Assembly: GCA_030655715.1 (NCBI GenBank)
Contig: JAUSPR010000057.1
Location: forward strand, 1-9,567
DNA from: Thermoplasmata archaeon
Lineage (GTDB): Archaea > Thermoplasmatota > Thermoplasmata > SG8-5
DNA: 9,567 nucleotides
Direction of reading: 5' to 3'
Shown here: positions 1-6,107 of the stretch, one piece after another
How the letters are laid out: each line of letters begins with the position of its first letter
How positions within the stretch are numbered: the stretch's first letter is position 1
Program-made: the position numbers and the translations under genes
Notes under the pieces: generated by a model
The model's input: only the letters and a program-made list of their open reading frames with translations
Database searches by the model: none
What the model was told of the DNA's origin: nothing

Positions 1-64
1 ACCTAACTTCAGTAGTTCGCTAATTTCCTCAGGGTTTGGTTACCGTGTCCACACGTTGCTCGTT

Positions 65-87
65 TCCAAATGTCCGCAGACTTTGGA
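65..87. repeat. Inverted repeat (hairpin 1)
   Basis: TCCAAA (65-70), an unpaired T, then GTC (72-74) pair with GAC (79-81) and TTTGGA (82-87) around a CGCA loop. The outer arms are identical to those of hairpin 2, while the inner stem is one pair shorter and the loop differs. Confidence 0.65.
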
Positions 88-148
88 TACCGGATAAAAT
101 TGGATACCGATAAAAGCACCCAGCTAACCGTCCAATACACCTCCTCGT

Positions 149-173
149 TCCAAATGTCCATCAGGACTTTGGA
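149..173. repeat. Inverted repeat (hairpin 2)
   Basis: TCCAAA (149-154), an unpaired T, then GTCC (156-159) pair with GGAC (164-167) and TTTGGA (168-173) around an ATCA loop. It matches hairpin 1 in architecture, including the single bulged T. That argues the fold is kept although loop and spacing have drifted. No poly-T tract follows, so it is not an obvious terminator. Confidence 0.65.
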
Positions 174-252
174 TACCGGATAAATTTGGATGCTGAATAA
201 AAACAGGCGGGGCATGATTGCCATGGCCCTTTTTGAAGTATACATCCTCAAC

Positions 253-260
253 TTTAATAT
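253..260 (+). promoter_or_regulatory. Probable TATA box of the acetyltransferase gene
   Basis: TTTAATAT is centred about 27 bp before a predicted transcription start near 283, which would give a leader of only about 8 nt before the ATG at 291. An SD-like GGTGG (282-286) lies 4 nt before that ATG. The spacing fits archaeal promoters, but the site is predicted by eye only. Confidence 0.45.
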
Positions 261-290
261 CCTCTCTAATGATTTACAGTCGGTGGAAAA

Positions 291-1073
291 ATGCCGATTA
301 TTGATTTGACAGAAGAACATGAGAAACTATACTTTCATTGCCTTGAAGACTGGTCCGATGAGATGAAGGAATCCGGCAATCACAAAGAATGCTGGTATGG
401 AAAAAATAAGGACAAGGTCCGGGTCAAGCTGGGAACCGACGAAAAGGGAAATGTGGGAGGTATGATCCAATATCTTCCGGTTGAAGATTCTTTTATTGAA
501 GGGCATGACCTTTACTTTGTTCTGTGCATCTGGGTACATGGTTACAAAGAGGGAAGAGGAAACTTTCAGAAAAAAGGTATGGGAAAGGCTCTGTTGAAGG
601 CTGCCGAGGAAGACGTACGAAATCTGGGCGCAAAAGGACTTGCTGCCTGGGGCGTATCTTTGCCGTTCTGGATGAAAGCTTCCTGGTTCAAGAAACAGGG
701 ATATGAGCCAGTTGATAAAAATGGTGGCATGGTTCTACTCTGGAAACGATTTACGGATGACGCAAAACCTCCGAAATGGATAAAACAGAAAAAGAAGCCC
801 CAGGGAATTTCTGGAAAGGTTGCAGTCACAGGATTCAATGCTGGCTGGTGCCCGGCCGGAAGCATTACTTTTGAGAGGGCCATGCGTGCCTCATCAGAGT
901 TCGGTGACAAGGTTGTATTCCGACATATTGATACTTCGGACAGGAAGATTTTTCTGGAATGGGGAATAGTGAATGCAGTCTTTATCGATGACAAGGAAAT
1001 AACCACTGGCCCGCCACTTTCCTATGAGAAAATAAGGAAAAAAATAGAGAGAAGTGTCAAGAAGTTGAAGTGA
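291..1073 (+). CDS. GNAT N-acetyltransferase with C-terminal YoaP-like domain
   Basis: A 260-residue two-domain protein. Residues about 1-155 look like a GNAT acetyltransferase: the acetyl-CoA pyrophosphate-binding motif A (Q/RxxGxG/A) appears as QKKGMGKALL at 93-102, followed by a helix and a C-terminal strand-helix with FKKQGYEP at 133-140. After a lysine-rich linker (160-172), residues about 175-255 resemble the thioredoxin-fold YoaP domain, with one cysteine in GWCPAG (C187) where thioredoxins have CxxC, and a later VNAVFIDDKEI strand. This architecture is known in bacteria and archaea, but the substrate is not established. Only one active-site cysteine is present, so a dithiol redox role is doubtful. 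The ATG at 291 is supported by the SD-like GGTGG 4 nt upstream and a TATA-like box at 253. The OsmC-like gene follows after 55 bp; two thiol-chemistry-type proteins side by side would fit a stress role, which is inference. Confidence 0.85.
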   Translation: MPIIDLTEEHEKLYFHCLEDWSDEMKESGNHKECWYGKNKDKVRVKLGTDEKGNVGGMIQYLPVEDSFIEGHDLYFVLCIWVHGYKEGRGNFQKKGMGKALLKAAEEDVRNLGAKGLAAWGVSLPFWMKASWFKKQGYEPVDKNGGMVLLWKRFTDDAKPPKWIKQKKKPQGISGKVAVTGFNAGWCPAGSITFERAMRASSEFGDKVVFRHIDTSDRKIFLEWGIVNAVFIDDKEITTGPPLSYEKIRKKIERSVKKLK

Positions 1074-1128
1074 CCATCATCAATTATTCAGGAGAAGGTT
1101 TTTAGTTGTCCAAGTAATATAGAGTTTC

Positions 1129-1545
1129 ATGAAAGCCCTCGTCAAATGGAACAGCGAAATGAGCTTCCAGGGAAAGGCCGAGAGCGGCGTTTGGGTGCCG
1201 ATGGGTTCGAGTAAAACTGAGACTGAGCCACCCAAGGCCGCAAGCCCGATGGAATTATTGCTCATATCCCTGGGCGGCTGCACAGCAATGGACATTGTCT
1301 GGATACTTCAGAAAAAGCGCATAACTTTCGACGATTTCTGGATTGAGATAGAAGCCGAAAGAACTGACCAGCATCCCAAGGTATATTCTTCCATCCATAT
1401 GAAATTCATATTTGTGGGCAAAGACCTGAAACCTGAACCTCTGGAGCAGGCTGCAAAACTTTCCGCAGAGAAGTACTGTTTGGTCGGGGCCATGGTCGGA
1501 AAGGTTGCGAAGATCACTCACGAAGTCGAGATTCGGGAAAAATAG
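1129..1545 (+). CDS. OsmC/Ohr-family protein
   Basis: A 138-residue protein of normal OsmC-family length. Family members are homodimeric thiol peroxidases that reduce organic hydroperoxides using two conserved cysteines. Both are in the expected places: C51 in SLGGCTAMDI at the start of the central helix, and C117 in EKYCLVGAM near the C-terminus. The N-terminal VKWNSEMSFQGKAESG strand-turn and the PPKAASPMELLLISLGGC segment are also typical. Several archaeal members of this YhfA-like branch have no tested activity, so peroxidase function is inferred from the cysteines. The gene may be co-transcribed with the acetyltransferase 55 bp upstream. No strong SD is visible, and a T-rich TTTTTAG about 27 bp before the ATG would also permit its own leaderless transcript. 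The stop codon ends at 1545, one base from the 3' end of the opposing tRNA gene. Confidence 0.9.
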   Translation: MKALVKWNSEMSFQGKAESGVWVPMGSSKTETEPPKAASPMELLLISLGGCTAMDIVWILQKKRITFDDFWIEIEAERTDQHPKVYSSIHMKFIFVGKDLKPEPLEQAAKLSAEKYCLVGAMVGKVAKITHEVEIREK

Positions 1546-1546
1546 G

Positions 1547-1668
1547 TGCGGGGAAAGGGATTTGAACCCTCGAACCACTAAGGACAGGATGTCCTATCTG
1601 GCATTTATGAACTCTTGCGTCATCAGACCTTAAGTCCTGCGCCGTTGGCCAGGCTTGGCTATCCCCGC
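1547..1668 (-). tRNA. tRNA-Leu(UAA) with a 38-nt intron
   Basis: Read on the minus strand, acceptor GCGGGGA (1668-1662) pairs with TCCCCGC (1554-1548), with discriminator A at 1547. The D stem is GCC/GGC. The anticodon stem CAGGA (1639-1635) pairs with TCCTG (1589-1585), and the loop reads C-T-TAA-G-A, giving anticodon UAA for leucine. A class II variable arm follows, then the T arm GAGGG-TTCAAAT-CCCTT. Removing the intron leaves 84 nt. CCA is not encoded, so it must be added by nucleotidyltransferase. The gene is convergent with the osmC-like gene, with one base between them, and divergent from the methyltransferase. The complete class II fold makes the identification secure. Confidence 0.95.
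1591..1628 (-). other. tRNA-Leu intron with canonical bulge-helix-bulge junctions
   Basis: The intron lies between G37 (1629) and A38 (1590). The anticodon stem is followed by a 4-bp central helix in which CTTA (loop positions 32-35) pairs with TAGG (intron 3' part, one G-U). Next come two 3-nt bulges on opposite strands, AGG at the 5' site and ACA at the 3' site. The outer helix is TCTG/CAGA inside the intron. Cutting after the second base of each bulge, as the archaeal splicing endonuclease does, gives exactly these boundaries. The intron is too short to encode a homing endonuclease. Confidence 0.9.
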
Positions 1669-1692
1669 AACAAACGACCAATAGCATCATTC

Positions 1693-1699
1693 TATTAAA
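1693..1699 (-). promoter_or_regulatory. Probable TATA box of the tRNA-Leu gene
   Basis: TTTAATA on the minus strand is centred 28 bp before the mature tRNA 5' end, the normal archaeal distance. The same AT-rich block precedes the methyltransferase on the other strand, so this short intergenic stretch must carry signals for both divergent units. Confidence 0.5.
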
Positions 1700-1701
1700 G
1701 T

Positions 1702-2457
1702 TTGTTGCGCCTATGCCGGAAACCTATTATACGTTCGACGGATTTTCCAAACGTGGAAAAGAAACTGATAGAACAGCTCAACCGCCAATCCCTCTGGCTG
1801 CGCGATTCCTGGCTCTGGCTATTGCATGAAAAAATTCTTGATGGGGGAACAAAAACTGCGCTTGAAGTGGGCTGCGGCGCAGGCCATGTCATGGAAATTT
1901 TGTCGGCATATCTGGAAGTAAAAGGCGTGGACAATGACCCGGGCATGGTGGCTCTGTGCCAGAAAAAGGGCCTTGATATTTCCCTGGCAGATGGTTACAA
2001 ATTACCATTCGAGAACGATTCTTTCGACATAGTTTACTGCTCATTTCTACTGCTCTGGCTTGGGGAACCTGTCAAGGTTCTCAAGGAAATGTCAAGAGTC
2101 TCGAAAAAATGGGTGATATGCCTTGCGGAACCGGATTACGGCGCCAGGATAGATTATCCCTCTGCCATGGAAAAACTTGGTCAAATCCTCGTATCTGATT
2201 TGCAATCCCGGGGCGCGGACCCGTTCATCGGCAGGAAATTGAGAAGTATATTCTCAGATGCAGGATTAAATGCCGAAATCGGGGTGCATCATGGTGTGTG
2301 GCCACTGGAGAAAGCAGGCAAAGAAATCCTCGGAGAACTGGAATGGGCCGAGGAATCAGTCAGGGGAGAGATGAAAATTGTTGTGGATGAAGCCCTGAAA
2401 AATGGGACACTGCTTCAGTATAATCCGGTGTTCTGGGCTGTGGGGAGGAAGGAATGA
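1702..2457 (+). CDS. Class I SAM-dependent methyltransferase
   Basis: A Rossmann-fold methyltransferase of about 250 residues. Motif I is EVGCGAG (55-61), the acidic end of strand 2 is GVDNDPGM (75-82), and LPFENDSFDIVYCSFLLLWL (101-120) covers motifs II/III, as in the Methyltransf_11/25 group. EPDYGARIDYP (143-153) may shape the acceptor site. The substrate cannot be told from sequence. The start is uncertain: this frame opens only with TTG at 1702 or 1705, or GTG at 1753, and its first residues look unnatural. An ATG at 1713 in another frame encodes MPETYYTFDGF and joins this frame exactly if one T is removed from the TTTT at 1743-1746. The gene is probably shifted there by a sequencing error or a real mutation. 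It overlaps the next gene by 4 bp (ATGA), indicating co-translation. Confidence 0.85.
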   Translation: MLRLCRKPIIRSTDFPNVEKKLIEQLNRQSLWLRDSWLWLLHEKILDGGTKTALEVGCGAGHVMEILSAYLEVKGVDNDPGMVALCQKKGLDISLADGYKLPFENDSFDIVYCSFLLLWLGEPVKVLKEMSRVSKKWVICLAEPDYGARIDYPSAMEKLGQILVSDLQSRGADPFIGRKLRSIFSDAGLNAEIGVHHGVWPLEKAGKEILGELEWAEESVRGEMKIVVDEALKNGTLLQYNPVFWAVGRKE

Positions 2458-3023
2458 ATACAACTGTCAATCCTGGGAAGGATGGGGTGTTCTTTCACAT
2501 AACCTTCGAGACATGCCTTCCAAGCATCCTCGAAAATGGGCTTCTTCCTGCAAGGGATGCCGCAAAATTGGGCTTCGAGCAGCCATATCCCTCAGATCCA
2601 AATTATATTTACCTTTTCAACCGCATGAGGATGCAACGCAATCTCCTGAAAACAAGCCATGAGTGGATGGCAGACAGGAAAGTGCTCAGTGTCAAGCTCC
2701 CGACAGGCCACCCGATCGAACGCGAATATGACCAGGCTCAAATCCCGCTCCGGCTTTCGGGTGAAGCGCTCGAATGGTTCCTGAAAGGGAGGGCCAGTCC
2801 AAGCTTGCCTTTGATGACCCCTGAAAAATACGTTAAAGAATATTTTAAAAACGTGCATGGGCTAGAATATGAAGGGGAGATGACCATGGATGGCGTGAGG
2901 CAGGTCATCGATGCATGCATTTCGGATGCTGAGTGGGCTGAAAGGGACGGTTGCTATCGGACATCGGTAAATATACACACATCATGCATCTCGGCCATAC
3001 CCTGGGGAGAGGCAATGGAATGA
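2454..3023 (+). CDS. Putative ADP-ribosyltransferase-fold protein
   Basis: A 189-residue cytoplasmic protein without a signal peptide or TM segment. I do not recognise an exact family. The N-terminus FFHITFETCLPSILENGL (13-30) matches the opening pattern of ADP-ribosyltransferase-like folds such as the DarT and Tpt1/KptA relatives (aromatic-H-x-T, then a helix ending SIxxxGL). It is followed by a YIYLF strand (51-55). The end, YRTSVNIHTSCISAI (168-182), resembles the strand and I-x-x-x-x-I close of such domains. A clear catalytic glutamate could not be assigned, so activity is unproven. The ATG at 2454 is preceded by a strong SD, GGAGG (2444-2448), and overlaps the methyltransferase stop codon, so the two are probably translationally coupled. 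No macrodomain antitoxin-like partner is nearby, so a DarTG-type toxin pair is not supported. The fold assignment is inference. Confidence 0.75.
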   Translation: MNTTVNPGKDGVFFHITFETCLPSILENGLLPARDAAKLGFEQPYPSDPNYIYLFNRMRMQRNLLKTSHEWMADRKVLSVKLPTGHPIEREYDQAQIPLRLSGEALEWFLKGRASPSLPLMTPEKYVKEYFKNVHGLEYEGEMTMDGVRQVIDACISDAEWAERDGCYRTSVNIHTSCISAIPWGEAME

Positions 3024-3098
3024 ATTATTACTTTATAATCGCATTCCAAAGATTTAGAAATACTGGCTACAAATTAATATGGTGAATTATATATTATT
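3024..3098. other. Convergent AT-rich intergenic region
   Basis: This 75-bp gap separates two convergent genes. It is AT-rich with short T tracts on the plus strand (TTATATATTATTTT ends at 3100), which may be enough for archaeal intrinsic termination. No stable hairpin is evident, and the T tracts on the minus strand are shorter. Confidence 0.4.
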
Positions 3099-4415
3099 TT
3101 ATGGATTTGAGAACCTGTCGCCACAGAGATAATCACCATGTTCGATTGAGAGGGGGCAACCGCCTCCGCAAAGCTGCCACATTTCGCAGTTCTGGCACTT
3201 TTCAGGCATGTATTTTCTCTCCCGAATTTTCTGACAAAGCTCATGGTTCCAGATATTCTCCCAGTCACCCAGGGCCTTTCCCAACGGCGAATAATAACTC
3301 TGGCAGGGTATTACGGTGCCATCCGGTTCCATGGCCATGTTGATGGAACATGCAGTGCACTGCTTAATTCCCAGACCATAATTGATCGGGTTGAACTCAC
3401 AATATGGGGTCGGTGCGTACCATATCAGGTTGATATCCTTCTCCTCGGCAATTATTTTCAGGCGTTCCAGTGCGGCTGCCAGCTCTTCGAAGGTAATGCT
3501 CTCAGCACTCTTTCCCTGGCCTGATCGTATCAACGCGTTGAAAGCGATGTTCTTCACTCCGATGGATATAAGAAAATTCATTGTTTCCTCGATGCCTGCC
3601 AGCGTGTTCTTCATGATTGTGGTGTTCGTGCTAACATAGAGATTTTCCGCCAGCGCGGCTTTAATGCCCTGGACAGTCTCCTTCCAAGCCCCTGACGCAC
3701 CCACCATCCTGTCATGCTCCTCATCCAGATGCGAAAGCAGCGTTATCTGCACATGGTCCATTCCTGCATCGACCAGTTCCTTGACATAACCCGGTTTTGC
3801 CAGATTTCTTCCATTGGTAATCAGGCCGGTTATCTGACCCAGTTCTTCCGATTTGAGAAAAAGCTCCTTCAATCCGAGGTACATGGTCGGTTCTCCGCCC
3901 GTGAATACCACATGTGGAATTCCTGCATCCCAAAGCCATTCCAGAACTTTCTTCCAAGTTTCGGGGTCCAGTTCCGGCATTTCCTTTGTTTCGTTGTAGC
4001 AATGCTCACATTTATTCTGGCATTTGTAAGTGAGTGCTATGTCCACCCGGTATGGGGATGGAAGCTCGTCCGCGCCAGCAAGTGGGCTTTCGCTGCCAAC
4101 AGCCTCAATTATGTCATAGTCACCAGAAAGATAATTTGACAACTGGGCCTTCATGGCCAAATAATCCTCGGTAACCATATCAAGATCCAATTTTCTATAT
4201 CTCCTGCGCATTGCCTTGAAGGTCTGGGGTGCATCATCGCCTCTGAGAATGTGAACTACATAATCGACCGCAGTTCCATTGAGAAATATCAGCCTGGACG
4301 CATCAATAATTAGAACACCTTTCTCCTCGGAATCCACTCGGACGTGGAATCTGTGGCCCTTGAACTCGTCCCGGCCATCGAACTTCATTATTTTGTTATG
4401 AATTTTTACTGGCAT
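3099..4415 (-). CDS. Radical SAM/SPASM peptide maturase with PqqD-like domain
   Basis: A 438-residue enzyme. Residues about 25-100 form a PqqD-like domain (LIFLNGTAVDYVVHIL at 42-57, then a basic helix and a short C-terminal helix), the usual RiPP recognition element that binds precursor peptides. The radical SAM core follows: CQNKCEHCYN gives C132, C136 and C139 for the [4Fe-4S] cluster that cleaves SAM, and GGEP is at 173-176. The C-terminal SPASM region has C356-x9-G366-x4-C371, then C407, C410, C416, C420 and C431, enough for two auxiliary clusters; C339 and C353 are extra. Relatives include PqqE and the thioether-forming sactipeptide and ranthipeptide maturases. The start codon shares one base with the stop of the upstream DUF2207 gene (TAATG), and its SD (GGAGG, 4425-4429) lies inside the codons for that protein's Gly-rich end. 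Coupled translation points to that Cys-Ala tail as the substrate, which is inference. Confidence 0.93.
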   Translation of the reverse strand: MPVKIHNKIMKFDGRDEFKGHRFHVRVDSEEKGVLIIDASRLIFLNGTAVDYVVHILRGDDAPQTFKAMRRRYRKLDLDMVTEDYLAMKAQLSNYLSGDYDIIEAVGSESPLAGADELPSPYRVDIALTYKCQNKCEHCYNETKEMPELDPETWKKVLEWLWDAGIPHVVFTGGEPTMYLGLKELFLKSEELGQITGLITNGRNLAKPGYVKELVDAGMDHVQITLLSHLDEEHDRMVGASGAWKETVQGIKAALAENLYVSTNTTIMKNTLAGIEETMNFLISIGVKNIAFNALIRSGQGKSAESITFEELAAALERLKIIAEEKDINLIWYAPTPYCEFNPINYGLGIKQCTACSINMAMEPDGTVIPCQSYYSPLGKALGDWENIWNHELCQKIRERKYMPEKCQNCEMWQLCGGGCPLSIEHGDYLCGDRFSNP

Positions 4416-6100
4416 TACCTACCGCCTCCAGCACATGCACAGGCGCAGGCACAAGCACAGGCGCATCCACCGCCTCCGCCGCCACCACTGAATCCACCGC
4501 CGCTAAACCCGCCGCTACCGTCGGTTGCGGCATCCATGGATGCCAGTGCGTTCGCGGCCTCCCTGACATAATTTGTGGGCTTGTTGGTCTTTCCTGTGAT
4601 AGCGGTTGCAAAGGAATTGAGATTTGATACCAAGGTTTTACTGGTTGTCCGGAGATTGCTGACATATCCCTGAGCCAGACCTTGAATGTTGATTGACGGC
4701 CCTGTTCCGGCAGACGACTGGGTATGCCAATAGAAATGATGCGTGTGAAATCTATTCATGCGGCCATCATAATCCCTGTCCAGCATCATCCATTCATTTT
4801 TGTCTTCAAGTTTTGTGACCATAATTTCAGGCGTCTTTGCCTCCTGGACCATCTTCCAGGCATTGTCACAAATCTTTTTGTAATATTTCTTTGTGGCACG
4901 ATAATCAAATCCCACCAATTTTTTTCTTACTGAATCTATGAGATAAATCATTGCCTTCTGTAAATCTTTATCATTGAATTCGCCGTCCTTCCTGATTGCC
5001 TCAAGGAACTTTTTCTCATAATCGCGGTCATGCTTCATGCCTTCAATTCTGAAATATTTGAAATTCTGCCCGGCTGGCTCGGAACGTATTACCCTCTTTT
5101 TGATAAGCCCGAAAAGAATCATTGTGGCTATCATGTCCAGTGGCCGTTCCAGCACCACGGCGGCCTCCACGGCAGTAAGGTCCCGCCTCGGTCCTGTGCC
5201 GAATGATGTCATCTTCGGCTTGAAATAATCCTTGGTCCGCCTGTCCCACCAGAACGCATATGCGACTATAATCGCAATGATGCCAGCAGATACCAGACAG
5301 CAAATATTTGCAAAGAGAAAATCAAAGAAGGAAACAACAACTGCCCAGGCCTTGTCCCAGATGGTTTCCTGATAATACTTGTCAACATACATCGAGGGAA
5401 ATCCCACGCCAACATTGTAATAACCTAGTGATTGAGTGGATGGTTCAACCTGGTTGGCCTCCCATGTAGCTACGGTGAGCTGGCTTGTGGTATTGTATTC
5501 AATAACATCCCAGGGCTGGTCCTCAAGCCAAACTGCCTGGCTGATATTATTGAAGCCAGGAGGGAAGAATATCCTAGCTCTCAGGTAGTCTGTGCTGCCT
5601 CTCTGAAATGTTGGTTCAAACCAAGTGGGCATGAACTGAATGCCCACGCCATCCTCCATAAGTTCATTGACCCAGACCATTTTCGGGTTGTTGATTGAGA
5701 ATTTTAAAATGAAACGCTGACCAACATTTTCTATGGCATTTCTTATCTGGCTTGTGAATTCCACGGCCACGCCAATGTCAATCCAGGGTGATTTGTGAAT
5801 ATATGTCGGGTTGAATGTACGGCCATCCACCTCCACCTGGGCTGAGGCAGTCGAGAGGTCATAATACTTGTTGGGAAGGCCAATGTCGACGCCATCCAGA
5901 TCTCCATAATTTATGAAATGGAATTCATAATAAATGCCCACACTTCCGTCCCGATTAATCTGGACATCCACATATTCCGCCTCCAGGGCAAAATCGTAAT
6001 TGAGCTGGGCTCTGGCCTTGGCAGGGATAAATACTATGGAACCGAATGACATGGCCAGAAAGGCAAAAATCAATATCCAGGCTGTGAATTTTTTCTTCAT
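4415..6100 (-). CDS. DUF2207 membrane protein with C-terminal (Cys-Ala)6 tail
   Basis: 561 residues from the ATG at 6100. That start is chosen because it begins a classical signal peptide (MKKK, hydrophobic 7-25, AKARA-Q at 27-32) and has GGTGG just upstream; the frame stays open to 6181 but the extra residues look like read-through. Residues about 33-245 are the extracytoplasmic DUF2207 domain. A TM segment spans about 254-284, followed by a basic WWDRRTK, so the rest is cytoplasmic. Residues 300-345 form a winged-helix-like segment (DLTAVEAAVVLERPLDMIATMILFGLIKK region). FHTHHFYWH (451-459) is a His cluster. The end is a Gly/Phe/Ser linker (528-545), six Cys-Ala repeats with cysteines at 546, 548, 550, 552, 554 and 556, and GGGR. 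DUF2207 proteins commonly have Gly-rich tails, but this regular Cys-Ala array is unusual. It lies 7 nt after the zinc-ribbon gene and overlaps the radical SAM gene by 1 nt. Confidence 0.9.
   Translation of the reverse strand: MKKKFTAWILIFAFLAMSFGSIVFIPAKARAQLNYDFALEAEYVDVQINRDGSVGIYYEFHFINYGDLDGVDIGLPNKYYDLSTASAQVEVDGRTFNPTYIHKSPWIDIGVAVEFTSQIRNAIENVGQRFILKFSINNPKMVWVNELMEDGVGIQFMPTWFEPTFQRGSTDYLRARIFFPPGFNNISQAVWLEDQPWDVIEYNTTSQLTVATWEANQVEPSTQSLGYYNVGVGFPSMYVDKYYQETIWDKAWAVVVSFFDFLFANICCLVSAGIIAIIVAYAFWWDRRTKDYFKPKMTSFGTGPRRDLTAVEAAVVLERPLDMIATMILFGLIKKRVIRSEPAGQNFKYFRIEGMKHDRDYEKKFLEAIRKDGEFNDKDLQKAMIYLIDSVRKKLVGFDYRATKKYYKKICDNAWKMVQEAKTPEIMVTKLEDKNEWMMLDRDYDGRMNRFHTHHFYWHTQSSAGTGPSINIQGLAQGYVSNLRTTSKTLVSNLNSFATAITGKTNKPTNYVREAANALASMDAATDGSGGFSGGGFSGGGGGGGCACACACACACAGGGR
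4418..4465 (-). other. Cys-Ala repeat tail (candidate RiPP-like core)
   Basis: These codons specify six Cys-Ala dipeptides followed by Gly-Gly-Gly-Arg-stop. Cysteine uses both TGT and TGC, and alanine uses GCT, GCA and GCC, so the amino acid pattern is more regular than the DNA. That argues for selection on the protein rather than simple-repeat slippage. Modification by the adjacent enzyme is a hypothesis. Confidence 0.7.
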
Positions 6101-6107
6101 CGGCCAC

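Larger units (their letters stand above)
39..203. repeat. Two-copy degenerate tandem repeat with hairpins
   Basis: Two related units (about 39-115 and 123-203, offset about 85 bp) share the order: a TTACCG/TAACCG start, a CTCGTTCC-like stretch, a hairpin, then two ~16-bp sub-repeats of the form TGGATACCGGATAAAA. The sub-repeats begin near 84, 101, 170 and 187. The units differ by several substitutions and small indels. No convincing coding frame covers this stretch, and the first real gene starts at 291. The role is unknown: it could be a decayed repetitive element, a 3' structure of a gene to the left, or a regulatory array. Confidence 0.75.

Noticed and set aside
59..203. CRISPR-like array from the repeated units
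   Set aside because: There are only two divergent units with related rather than unique intervals, no uniform repeat-spacer spacing, and no cas genes in the window.
9..320. Minus-strand open frame of 103 codons at the left end
   Set aside because: It crosses the tandem repeats and the acetyltransferase promoter and start, has no SD, and shows no domain-like pattern.
566..1006. 146-codon minus-strand open frame inside the acetyltransferase gene
   Set aside because: It is antisense to a well-supported two-domain gene and has no recognisable motif.
2454..3023. DarT-DarG type toxin-antitoxin pair
   Set aside because: The partner gene is a SAM methyltransferase with EVGCGAG rather than a macrodomain, and the ART assignment is only partial.
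4418..4465. Cys-Ala repeat as a low-complexity sequencing or slippage artefact
   Set aside because: Synonymous codons differ between repeats, the reading frame is intact, and the gene stops normally into an overlapping, intact downstream gene.
4344..4571. Plus-strand open frame encoding Ala-Gln and poly-Pro
   Set aside because: It is the antisense image of the Cys-Ala and poly-Gly codons of the DUF2207 gene.
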